Shown here: positions 45,374-53,760 of the stretch, piece after piece
Numbering within the stretch: position 1 is the first letter of the stretch
Layout of the letters: every line of letters starts with the position of its first letter
NCBI RefSeq assembly: GCF_008710095.1
Contig: NZ_VYKJ01000006.1
Span: 186,001 to 250,000, forward strand
Length of the DNA: 64,000 bases
Origin: Affinibrenneria salicis
Lineage (GTDB): Bacteria > Pseudomonadota > Gammaproteobacteria > Enterobacterales > Enterobacteriaceae
Direction of reading: 5' to 3'
Position numbers and translations under genes: made by a program
The notes under the pieces: model-generated
What the model saw: only the letters and a program-made list of their open reading frames with translations
Databases searched by the model: none
Told to the model about the DNA's origin: nothing

Positions 45374-46133
45374 TGTGCGCGGTGTGCATCACCGCTACCG
45401 GCGCCAGGACGGCGTATCCGGCTGGCTGCCGGTGCTGAACGACGTGTCGTTCAGCGTGCGGAGCGGCGAATGCCTGGGCATCGTCGGCGAGAGCGGCAGC
45501 GGCAAAAGCACGCTGGGGCGTATTCTGCTCGGGCTGGAAGCGCCGTGGCAGGGGTCGGTGACGCTGGGCGGTCAGCCGCTGTACGCCGCGCGCCGCTTCT
45601 GGCGGCGGACGCCGCCGCAGACGCGCGTCAGCGCGGTATTCCAGGACTACACCTCATCGGCCAATCCGTTGATGAACGTGCTGAATATTATCGCCGAACC
45701 GCTGCTGACGCAGGGCGTCAGGCAGCGTGACGAAGTTCGACGCCGGGTGAGCGAACTGCTGCGCCAGGTGGGGCTGACGGAGTCGTTCGGCGAACGTTTT
45801 CCGCATCAGCTTAGCGGCGGCCAGATGCAGCGGGTGTGCATTGCGCGGGCCATCGCCAGCCAGCCGCGGTTTATCGTGCTGGACGAGGCGGTCAGCGCGC
45901 TGGACGTTACGGTGCAGGTGCAGATTATGGATCTGCTGCTGGAGTTAGGTCAGCGGCTCGGGCTGACCTGGCTGTTTATCAGTCATGATCTGATGGCGGT
46001 GACGTATCTCTGCCAGCGGGTTATTTTTTTACAACAGGGGCGCGTTATTGAGCAGGTTGACGACATGGCCGAGCTTGGTCAGGTACAGCATCCCTGGGCT
46101 CAAAATCTACTGCGCGCCGTGATGGAGTTTTAA
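45357..46133 (+). CDS. NikE-like ABC ATP-binding protein
   Basis: 258 residues, Walker A GESGSGKSTLGRILLGLE, signature LSGGQMQRVCIARAIA, Walker B FIVLDEAVSALDV (with alanine in place of the usual proline, common in this group) and ISHDLMAV. GGAGGG lies before the ATG. Six bases separate its stop from the MATE gene, so the exporter is part of the operon. Confidence 0.9.
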   Translation: MSTLIDVRGVHHRYRRQDGVSGWLPVLNDVSFSVRSGECLGIVGESGSGKSTLGRILLGLEAPWQGSVTLGGQPLYAARRFWRRTPPQTRVSAVFQDYTSSANPLMNVLNIIAEPLLTQGVRQRDEVRRRVSELLRQVGLTESFGERFPHQLSGGQMQRVCIARAIASQPRFIVLDEAVSALDVTVQVQIMDLLLELGQRLGLTWLFISHDLMAVTYLCQRVIFLQQGRVIEQVDDMAELGQVQHPWAQNLLRAVMEF

Positions 46134-46139
46134 ATAAAC

Positions 46140-47471
46140 ATGTCGCAAGCCTCGTCTTCTTCCGCGCCGGCGCGCCTGAGCTACGGCAGCTATCTTGCCC
46201 TGGTGGTGCCTTTTGTGATCTCAACCATGACCACGCCCCTGCTGGGCGCGGTCGATACCGCGCTGGTCGGTCATCTGCCCGATCCGGCCTGTATCGCCGG
46301 CGTGGCGGTGGGCGCGGTTATTTTCAGCACGATTTACTGGCTGTTTGGCTTTTTGCGCGTCAGCACTACGGGCTATACGGCGCAGGCGCTGGACGACGAC
46401 GCCCTGCTGACCAGCGCGCTGCTGCGTCCGCTGGCCATCGCGCTGTTTATCGGCCTGACGTTTGTGGCGCTGCAAAAACCGCTGTTTAGCATGGCGATGC
46501 GCTTGTTGCAGCCGGAGGCGTCGGTGCAGGGCTACGCCGGCGAATACTTCTTTATTCTGATCTGGGGCGCGCCCTTTACCCTGATCAACTATGTCTGCCT
46601 CGGCTGGCTGATGGGGCGGCTCAGGACGCGCGCGGTGCTGTTTAACCAGATCGCCATCAACGTCATCAACATTGTGCTGGCGCTGATCTTTGTGCGCGTG
46701 CTGGGGTGGGGCGTGCCGGGCATCGCCAGCGCCACCCTGCTGGCGCAGATAGTGGGCACGCTGCTGGGGTATGTATTGATTCATCGCCAGCTGGTGCCGG
46801 ATCGGCGCGCGATGGCGCCGGGTTCGCTGCTGTCCCTGCGCGAGCTGAAAAGCATTATGCTGGTGAACGGCGATCTGATGCTGCGCACCGTCTGCCTGTT
46901 GATCGTGACCAACCATTTTATCGCCACCGGCGCGTCGCTGGGCACGGAAACGCTGGCGGCCAACGCGGTGTTGTTCCAGATCCATTACCTGATCGCCTAC
47001 CTGTTTGACGGTTTCGCCAATGCCGCCAGCGTGTTCAGCGGTAAAGCGCGCGGCGCCAAAGATGACGGGCTGTACCGGCAGACGCTGCGTCACGCGGCCT
47101 TGTCTTCGCTGTGGCTGGCGCTGGCGCTGGCGCTCCTCTGGTGGTGGAGCGGGCCGACGTTGATCGGCCTGTTTACCCATCAGCCTGCGCTGATTGCGCT
47201 ATGCCTGCAGTACAGCGCCTGGCTGATGCTGTATCCGCTGTGCGGCGCGGCCGGGATTATTTTTTACGGCGTATTCACCGGCATTACCTATACCGCGCCG
47301 GTGCGCGACTCGATGATACTGGCGCTGCTGGCCTGGCTGGCCGCCTGGTATTTTCTGGTGCCGCACTATGGCAATCACGGGTTGTGGATGGCCTACCTGG
47401 CCTTTAGCCTCGGCCGTTCGGCGTTCCTGCTGCTGTGGCTGCCGGCGGCGCGCGCCCGGGTTACGGTCTGA
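46140..47471 (+). CDS. MATE-family efflux transporter (DinF-like)
   Basis: 443 residues, twelve spans in two halves, with the DinF-group start YLALVVPFVISTMTTPLLGAVDTALVGHLPDP. MATE proteins export cationic drugs, siderophore-like compounds or metabolites using H+ or Na+. It is the last gene of the Fur-box operon, so export of a chelator matched to the NikABCDE-like import system is an attractive idea; no biosynthetic gene for a metallophore is in the window, so this remains inference. Confidence 0.85.
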   Translation: MSQASSSSAPARLSYGSYLALVVPFVISTMTTPLLGAVDTALVGHLPDPACIAGVAVGAVIFSTIYWLFGFLRVSTTGYTAQALDDDALLTSALLRPLAIALFIGLTFVALQKPLFSMAMRLLQPEASVQGYAGEYFFILIWGAPFTLINYVCLGWLMGRLRTRAVLFNQIAINVINIVLALIFVRVLGWGVPGIASATLLAQIVGTLLGYVLIHRQLVPDRRAMAPGSLLSLRELKSIMLVNGDLMLRTVCLLIVTNHFIATGASLGTETLAANAVLFQIHYLIAYLFDGFANAASVFSGKARGAKDDGLYRQTLRHAALSSLWLALALALLWWWSGPTLIGLFTHQPALIALCLQYSAWLMLYPLCGAAGIIFYGVFTGITYTAPVRDSMILALLAWLAAWYFLVPHYGNHGLWMAYLAFSLGRSAFLLLWLPAARARVTV

Positions 47472-47817
47472 ACGGCAAGGGAGAATGACCGTCTCCGTTC
47501 CTCCGCTAACTCCCGGCCGCCGCTGTGCGCTCCTGACGTCGCCCGTTCCGCCATAGCGGCAGCCGGAGGATCCGCCAGGCCGGCGAGCACGGGGGTTGAC
47601 GGAATTGATTTCTCAGATTTATGAGTGTTTGAGTAATGAGATCTGTCTCTAATTTAGTGAATTACTCTGGTTGTACGTTAAGAAATAGAATTATCATTTG
47701 ATGTATATATGAAAATAGGTCAAGTTTTGATTGAGAGTAATTTTATGTGCTTTTTCGCTCTGAAAGCGGATGGTTTAGCGGTAGGATTATAAGCCCACAT
47801 GCATTAAAGGTTTTAAC
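47472..47817. other. Intergenic region upstream of gldA, AT-rich second half
   Basis: The first 100 bases are GC-rich with no gene. From about 47580 to 47817 the sequence becomes AT-rich, in contrast with its surroundings, and likely contains the gldA promoter. No clear CRP or other known site was found. Confidence 0.5.
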
Positions 47818-48921
47818 ATGAAAATGACACCACGTAGTATCTCTTCTCCTGGAAAATTTCTTATCGCCAGCGGTTTACTCGATCAGCTTGATGAGCACCT
47901 GAAGGTTTTTGGCAACAATGTTCTGGTTGTCTGCGACGTATTTTTCCTGGACCGTGTTTCTTCCAGCCTGGCTAAGGGCGCGAAAGAGAGCGGCCTGAAT
48001 GTTAACGTTGAAAAATTCGGCGGCGAATGTAGCGCTGTTGAAGTCGATCGTTTACGTCAGATTTGTACTGCCAACAACATCGAAGTCGTGGTCGGGATCG
48101 GCGGCGGTAAGACGCTGGACTGCGCCAAAGCGGTCAGCTTCTATGAAAATAAACCGGTTGTCATCGTTCCGACGCTGGCCTCGACCGATGCGCCTTGTAC
48201 CGCACTGAGCGTGCTGTATAAAGAAAACGGCGAATTTGATAAATACTTGTTCCTGCCGAAAAACCCGGATGCCGTACTGGTGGATACCCAGGTTATCGCC
48301 AATGCGCCGGTTCGCTTCTTTGCCGCCGGCGTGGGTGATGCGCTGGCCACTTATTTTGAAGCGCGCGCCTGCTTCCAGGCAGATGGGATTAACCTGGTGC
48401 TGAAACGCCCGTCCCGCACTGGTTTAGGCATTGCCCGCCTGTGCTACGACATTCTGCAGGAAAACATTGAAACCGCGATGGATGCCGTCAGCAGTAAAGT
48501 GGTGACCTCCGCGCTGGAACAGACTATCGAAGCCACTATTTATCTGAGCGGCGTGGGTGCGGAATCCGGCGGCCTGGCGGCGGCGCATGCGGTTTCCAAC
48601 GGGATGAGCATCGTGCCTGAACTGCACCGCGTACAGCACGGCGAAAAAGTGACCTTTGGTCTGTTGACTCAACTGGTGCTGGAAAACGCGCCGGCGGAAG
48701 AAATCGACTCCGTCATCCGTATTATCAAGACCGCAGGTCTGCCGCTGACGCTGGCCGACATGGGGCTGACCACTATTGATGAGAAAGTATGGCGTGAAGT
48801 CGCCAAAGTGGCCTGTGCCGAAGGCGACACCATGTCCAACATGCCCGCCAACCTGTCGGAAAATGACGTGTATGCCGCCATGATGGCCGCGAACGCCATG
48901 GGCGCACGTTATAAGGCGTAA
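47818..48921 (+). CDS. gldA: Glycerol dehydrogenase
   Basis: 367 residues, same length as E. coli GldA. An NAD-binding GIGGGKTLDCAKAVSF segment, LASTDAPCTALSVLY, and metal ligands in GVGDALATYFEARA, AAAHAVSNGM and RVQHGEKVTFG identify the Zn-dependent enzyme that oxidises glycerol to dihydroxyacetone (also active on other diols and, in reverse, on hydroxyacetone). It stands alone, and its base composition and codon use are visibly less GC-rich than neighbours, more like highly expressed core genes. Start at the first of two ATGs (47818 or 47824). Confidence 0.93.
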   Translation: MKMTPRSISSPGKFLIASGLLDQLDEHLKVFGNNVLVVCDVFFLDRVSSSLAKGAKESGLNVNVEKFGGECSAVEVDRLRQICTANNIEVVVGIGGGKTLDCAKAVSFYENKPVVIVPTLASTDAPCTALSVLYKENGEFDKYLFLPKNPDAVLVDTQVIANAPVRFFAAGVGDALATYFEARACFQADGINLVLKRPSRTGLGIARLCYDILQENIETAMDAVSSKVVTSALEQTIEATIYLSGVGAESGGLAAAHAVSNGMSIVPELHRVQHGEKVTFGLLTQLVLENAPAEEIDSVIRIIKTAGLPLTLADMGLTTIDEKVWREVAKVACAEGDTMSNMPANLSENDVYAAMMAANAMGARYKA

Positions 48922-49491
48922 TTGCCATCGCCGACGCGCGCCGCTGGCGGCGTCGGCCTGAGCCGGCAGGGATCGCCGGCCCGGATGCGACGTTTTTTGC
49001 GGCCAATAGCCGACAATGTTTTTTGGTCTGATGACGTCTGCGACCGAGCCTGTCCGGCAGTTTCGCCGGTTTTTCCCGCCGCGTCGCCAGATTTATCGTG
49101 CTGAAGAACGCGATGGTTCGGTGCGCTAACCTTTCCCCTCTTTGAAACGCTCTCGCCGCCGCGGTCCTTGGCCGAAGCGCCGCATTTCTCCTCTCTGTGA
49201 TATCGCCGCGCCTTTGGTCTGATGCTTTCGCTATCTTTAATCGCGTACGCGCAGTCCGCGCCGGTCCTGCTTATTGGCCCGCGTCTCGGTCCGCCGGCTA
49301 ACCTGCTGACAAAGCGGTTGTCAGGCGGCCGGCGTTACGCCACCATTGCGGTGACCGGCAGGTCAGGGGCCGGGTCGGCGGGCGCCGGCGCGCCGCAGAA
49401 TAAACGCGCGCGGCCGCCGCGTCCGATCGGCCCGCCATCGGATGCCGCGACAGGGGAAAGGCCCCGTCGATTTATCAACAAGGGGGAGGGT
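48922..49491. other. Intergenic region between gldA and the YafY-type regulator
   Basis: No gene recognised. A frame opens at 49222 in phase with the regulator but its first 90 codons are low-quality, proline/arginine-rich and unlike any domain, so the gene is taken to start at 49492. No strong hairpin was seen after gldA. Confidence 0.5.
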
Positions 49492-50208
49492 TTGTCCCGT
49501 TCGCAACGTTTGCTTGAGCTGCTGCAGCTTCTGCGCCAGCATCGTTTTCCCGTTACCGGAGCCTGGCTGGCGCAGACGCTGAACATCAGCCTGCGCACGC
49601 TATACCGCGATATTCGCACGCTGCAGGAGCAGGGGGCGACCATTGAGGGCGCCGCCGGTCTGGGCTATGTGCTGCGTCCTGGCTTCCTGCTGCCGCCGAT
49701 GATGTTTTCCGAAGAGGAAATCGAGGCGCTGGCGCTGGGTTCGCGCTGGGTCGCCGCGCGCGGCGATCGTTATCTGTCGGCCGCCGCGCAGACCGCGCTG
49801 ACGAAAATTTCCGCCGTCCTGCCGGAGGAACTGCAGCGCCGGCTGGACAGCTCCGGTCTGTTGATCGGGCCGGGCGAAGCCAGCGCCACGTCCGATGAAT
49901 TGCTGTATCAGTTGCGCCTGACCATCCGTTCCGAGGCTAAAATACACATCGCTTACTGCGATCTGCAGGGGCGTGCGTCATCGCGCACGATCTGGCCGCT
50001 GGCGCTGGGCTATTTCGATCAGGTGATGATCCTGGTGGCATGGTGCGAACTGCGCCGGGATTTTCGCCACTTCCGTACCGATCGCATTGATGCGGTGACG
50101 CTGGAGCATCAGCGTTATCCCCAGCGGCGTCAGATATTGCTGCATGAGTGGAAAAAACGTCATCGACAGAGTCCGGCCCGGTCGGAAGAGACGCAGAGTC
50201 AGGGGTAA
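49492..50208 (+). CDS. YafY-type HTH/WYL-domain transcriptional regulator
   Basis: About 238 residues from a TTG at 49492 preceded by AGGGGGAGGG; the protein then begins LSRSQRLLELLQLLRQHRFPVTGAWLAQTLN, the usual start and length of this family. N-terminal winged helix (LNISLRTLYRDIRTL) and a WYL domain (LRLTIRSEAKIHIAYCDLQGRASSRTIWPLALGYFDQVMILVAWC). No ATG is available in phase. It lies just before and in line with the VOC gene, as often in this regulator family. Confidence 0.8.
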   Translation: MSRSQRLLELLQLLRQHRFPVTGAWLAQTLNISLRTLYRDIRTLQEQGATIEGAAGLGYVLRPGFLLPPMMFSEEEIEALALGSRWVAARGDRYLSAAAQTALTKISAVLPEELQRRLDSSGLLIGPGEASATSDELLYQLRLTIRSEAKIHIAYCDLQGRASSRTIWPLALGYFDQVMILVAWCELRRDFRHFRTDRIDAVTLEHQRYPQRRQILLHEWKKRHRQSPARSEETQSQG

Positions 50209-50365
50209 GGATTGATGCAGCGTAAGCGCGGCGGCGTGAGCGCTGCTGACAGGAATTGTCACCGCGCGCGGATAGGATCCCGCAGGTCGAACCGCCGCTG
50301 TTTCCATCAGTGAGTTTCAGGCGACGGCGGTTCTTTCGCCCCTTACCCGATGTGGAGATCGTCCG

Positions 50366-50746
50366 ATGTTTAAACCCAATAGCCTGATCCTGTATGTTCA
50401 GGATGTCGCCGTCAGCGCCCGCTTTTACGCCGATATTCTGGCCCGCGAGCCGGCTGAATCTTTCCCGGATTTTACCCTGTTTAGCCTCGACCACGACTTT
50501 TCGCTCGGCCTGCAGACTCGCGATGAGATCTTTCCGCCGGCACAGCCGCAGGTGGGCGGCACGGAACTCTGTTTCAGCAAGGCGACGGATGAAGATGTCG
50601 ATCGGCTTTATCAGACATGGCGCGACAAGGCGGTGACCATGGTGACGCCGCCGGTTCGGCTGGAGTTTGGCTATACCTTTGTGGCGCAGGATCCGGATGG
50701 TCACCGGCTGCGGGTATGCGCAACCGATGTGTCGTCGTTTGTCTGA
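50366..50746 (+). CDS. VOC-family protein (glyoxalase/bleomycin-resistance fold)
   Basis: 126 residues with the paired beta-alpha-beta modules of the vicinal oxygen chelate fold: SLILYVQDVAVSARFYADILAREP, GGTELCFSKATDED and VAQDPDGHRLRVC. Members are lyases, dioxygenases or ligand-binding resistance proteins; the function here is unknown. It is 157 bases downstream of the YafY-type regulator, which probably controls it. Confidence 0.8.
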   Translation: MFKPNSLILYVQDVAVSARFYADILAREPAESFPDFTLFSLDHDFSLGLQTRDEIFPPAQPQVGGTELCFSKATDEDVDRLYQTWRDKAVTMVTPPVRLEFGYTFVAQDPDGHRLRVCATDVSSFV

Positions 50747-50815
50747 ACCGGCGTATCGGCCAGGCCGCGCGATGAACGGCAGGCTACGCGCGGCGGCAAA
50801 GCGTGGATGGCGCCG

Positions 50816-51220
50816 TTAGTCGCCATCAAATAACCCGATGTATTTTAATCCGTTGTAACTATTTCCGCCGGAGCGGGCTAAAATAAGGTCCGCATCCGCA
50901 TACCAGAAAATCGCGTTCGCCTGATTGATGTTATGGCTGCGGCAGGCGGCTTTAGCGCGATCTTTTTCGGCGTCGTCAATCGCCGCTGCGGCCAAAATCT
51001 CATCTAAACCCACTTCATGTTCGAAGCGCGGAATAATTCCTATTTGATCTTCATCGTACCACTGTAAACCGATATCCTTGCAAAAGGCGCATAGCTGATA
51101 ATTTGGATCGTCAAAGTCGCCTTCAACCGAGTAGTCCAGCGCGAAGTACTGCATATACTCTTCTTCCCGGCTAAAATTGCTGCCGATCCACAGATGCACC
51201 TTGCCGTATTTATTTGCCAT
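50816..51220 (-). CDS. Orphan immunity protein, Imm22 family
   Basis: 134 acidic residues beginning MANKYGKVHLWIGSNFSREEEYMQYF, with DYSVEGDFDDPNYQL, CAFCKDIGLQWYDEDQIG and a C-terminal NAIFWYADADLI, matching the Imm22 family of contact-dependent toxin immunity proteins as I remember it. No toxin, VgrG, CdiA or other immunity gene is next to it. It is isolated between a VOC gene and ubiI. It probably protects from toxins of relatives. The window shows no toxin of its own. Confidence 0.72.
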   Translation of the reverse strand: MANKYGKVHLWIGSNFSREEEYMQYFALDYSVEGDFDDPNYQLCAFCKDIGLQWYDEDQIGIIPRFEHEVGLDEILAAAAIDDAEKDRAKAACRSHNINQANAIFWYADADLILARSGGNSYNGLKYIGLFDGD

Positions 51221-51337
51221 GGCGGATATCCTGCGCGTTTTATCCGGCTATATAGCGGAGCCGATTTTATTTTTTTCATCCTTCAGTCGGCGGGCCGCGC
51301 TCAATTATTCGGCCCCGGCCGGCCGGGGCGGTTACTG

Positions 51338-52543
51338 CTATTGGCTCAGCCAGTCAGGCAGATCGTTTAAGCCCATCGCCTGGCGCACCAGCGCCGGTTT
51401 TACGCCGGGCAGGTTATCGGCCAACTGCAGGCCGATGTCGCGCAACAGTTTCTTCGCCGGGTGATCGCCGTCGAACAGCGTGCGGAATCCCTGCATACCG
51501 GCCAGCATCACGGCCGCGCTGTGTTTACGTCGCCGTTCGTAGCGCCGCAGGAACAGATGCTGGCCGATATCTTTGCCTTCGCGCTGCAGACGTTTGATTT
51601 CGGCAATCAGTTCGGCTACGTCCATAAAGCCGAGGTTCACCCCCTGGCCGGCCAGCGGGTGCACGGTGTGGGCGGCGTCGCCTAGCAGCACCAGCCGGTG
51701 GGCGGCGAAACTGCGCGCGTAGCGACCGGTAAGCGGAAAGGTCTGACGTTCGCTGACCAGCTGGCAGGGGCCGAGCCGGGTATCGAAGGTGACCGCCAGT
51801 TGCCGGCAGAAGGCCTCGGCCGGTTCCTCCGCTCGTTCAGCGGCCACCTCCGGCGCCAGCGACCAGACGATGGAGCTCAGGTGCGGGTCGCTCAGCGGTA
51901 AAAATGCGAGGATTCCGCTGCCGTGAAACACCTGGCGGGCGACGGACTGGTGCGGCTGCTGCGTGCGGATGGTCGCCACCAGCGCGTGCTGGCCGTAATC
52001 CCAAAAGGTCAGCGGAATGTCGGCGTGCTGCCGCAGCCAGGAGTGCGCGCCGTCGGCGCCGGCCATCAGGCGCGCGGTCAGCATGGTGCCGTCCCGCAAG
52101 GTAATGAAGGCTTCGTTCTCGCCCCACGCCACCTGCTGCAGGGCGACCGAGGGCAGCAGCGTGATGTCCGGCAACTGGCTGGCTCGTCGCCACAGCGCCT
52201 GGCGGATGATCGGGTTCTCAATGATGTGGCCCAGCCGGGCGTAACCAAAATCCGCGCCGCTGAAGTGAATTTTGCCGAAGCTGTCGCTGTCCCAGACCTG
52301 CATCTGGTTATAAGGACTGGCGCGGCGCGCTACGATATCGTGCCAGACGCCGAGATGGCGCAGCAGACTTTCGCTGGCGGCATTGATGGCCGAAACGCGC
52401 AGCGCGGGTTCGTCGTCAGGCTTATCGGCCGGCGCGGGCTGTTGTTCCAGCACCGCGATACGCAACCCGCCGCCGGCTAAACCGCACGCCAGCGCCAGAC
52501 CGACCATGCCGCCCCCGGCGATAACGATGTCAAATGATTGCAT
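51338..52543 (-). CDS. ubiI: 2-octaprenylphenol hydroxylase (ubiquinone synthesis, C5)
   Basis: 401 residues (E. coli UbiI about 400). FAD-binding motif FDIVIAGGGMVGLALACGLA at the N-terminus and the second FAD motif RLVLLGDAAHTVHPLAGQGVNLGFMD around residue 290. It belongs to the UbiI/UbiH/UbiF flavin monooxygenases. It follows ubiH by 38 bases in the operon pepP-ubiH-ubiI, the same gene order as E. coli. Confidence 0.95.
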   Translation of the reverse strand: MQSFDIVIAGGGMVGLALACGLAGGGLRIAVLEQQPAPADKPDDEPALRVSAINAASESLLRHLGVWHDIVARRASPYNQMQVWDSDSFGKIHFSGADFGYARLGHIIENPIIRQALWRRASQLPDITLLPSVALQQVAWGENEAFITLRDGTMLTARLMAGADGAHSWLRQHADIPLTFWDYGQHALVATIRTQQPHQSVARQVFHGSGILAFLPLSDPHLSSIVWSLAPEVAAERAEEPAEAFCRQLAVTFDTRLGPCQLVSERQTFPLTGRYARSFAAHRLVLLGDAAHTVHPLAGQGVNLGFMDVAELIAEIKRLQREGKDIGQHLFLRRYERRRKHSAAVMLAGMQGFRTLFDGDHPAKKLLRDIGLQLADNLPGVKPALVRQAMGLNDLPDWLSQ

Positions 52544-52581
52544 AAATTCCTTTCTCTGTTTGATTGGGCGACGGCGGCCGT

Positions 52582-53760
52582 TCAGCGCTCGACCCAGCCC
52601 AGCGTGCGCCGGGCCAGGCCGTCGCGCAGGAGCGGCAGGCTTTCCATGGCCATCAGGCCGAGGTTGCGGCCCGCCACCAGCGGCGCATAGCGGTTTGCGA
52701 ACAGACGAACCAGACCGTCGGTGACCGCGACGGTCGCCTGCTGATCCGGCCGGCGCCGCTGCTGATAACGGTTAAGCGCCGCGCCGCCGCCCGGGTCCTC
52801 GCCCTGCCCGGCGGCGGCGACCAGGGTTTCGGCCAGCGTCATCACGTCGCGCAGGCCCAGATTAAAGCCCTGGCCGGCTATCGGGTGCAACGTCTGGGCC
52901 GCGTTGCCCACCACCGCCAGCCGATGGCTGACGTGGCGCCGGGCGGTGAGCAGGCGCAGCGGATAGCTTTTGCGTTCGCCGGCCTGCAGGATGGCGCCCA
53001 GCCGCCAGCCGAACGCCTGCTGCAAATGCGCGCGGAACGTTCGCTCGTCCCAGCCGTCGACGTCCGCCTGCTGCGACTGCGCGTGGCACCAGACCAACGC
53101 GCTGCGTCCGGCCGACATCGGCAGCAGCGCCAGCGGCCCCTGCGGCGTGAAGCGTTCGAAGGCGCGCCCCTGGTGCGGCAGGGCGGTGGTCACGTTGGCG
53201 ATCACCGCCACTTGCTGGTAGTCCTCCTGTCGCCAACTGATGCCGCCCTGTTGCGCCAGCGCCGAGTTCGAGCCGTCGGCGGCCACCAGCAGCCGGCCGT
53301 CCAGCGTGTCGCCGTTATCCAGCCGCAGCCGCACGCCCTGCCGCTCGCGGCTGAACGACGTCACCTGCGCCGGACAGTGCAGGCGAACGCCCGGCGCCTC
53401 GCGCAGCAGCCCGAACAGACGCTGGCCGGCGTCGTGCAGTTCGACCACCTGGCCTAATGCCGGGACGCGATAATCGCCGGCCTGCAGGTTGACGGAGCCG
53501 GCGTGGCCGCGATCGCTGACGTGCACCGAAGTAATCGCCGTAGCGCAGTCGGCCAGCGCGGGCCAGACGCCGATCGCCGACAGCTGCAGGCAGGTGCCCT
53601 GCGCCAGCGCGATGGCGCGGCCGTCGAAGCCCGGATGCCGGCGCGTTTGCGGATGACGCGCCTCGATTAATTCTACGGCGAGCCGGCCGCGCGACAGCGA
53701 CGAAATCGCCAGCGCCAGCGTCGCGCCGGCCATACCGCCGCCGACAATAATCACGCTCAT
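52582..53760 (-). CDS. ubiH: 2-octaprenyl-6-methoxyphenol hydroxylase (ubiquinone synthesis, C1)
   Basis: 392 residues, the E. coli length, starting MSVIIVGGGMAGATLALAI at the ATG at 53760 (ATGA overlap with the pepP stop); a second ATG at 53772 is less likely. FAD motifs are intact, including RLAVVGNAAQTLHPIAGQGFNLGLRD. In the quinone pathway it hydroxylates ring carbon 1. Confidence 0.95.
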   Translation of the reverse strand: MSVIIVGGGMAGATLALAISSLSRGRLAVELIEARHPQTRRHPGFDGRAIALAQGTCLQLSAIGVWPALADCATAITSVHVSDRGHAGSVNLQAGDYRVPALGQVVELHDAGQRLFGLLREAPGVRLHCPAQVTSFSRERQGVRLRLDNGDTLDGRLLVAADGSNSALAQQGGISWRQEDYQQVAVIANVTTALPHQGRAFERFTPQGPLALLPMSAGRSALVWCHAQSQQADVDGWDERTFRAHLQQAFGWRLGAILQAGERKSYPLRLLTARRHVSHRLAVVGNAAQTLHPIAGQGFNLGLRDVMTLAETLVAAAGQGEDPGGGAALNRYQQRRRPDQQATVAVTDGLVRLFANRYAPLVAGRNLGLMAMESLPLLRDGLARRTLGWVER

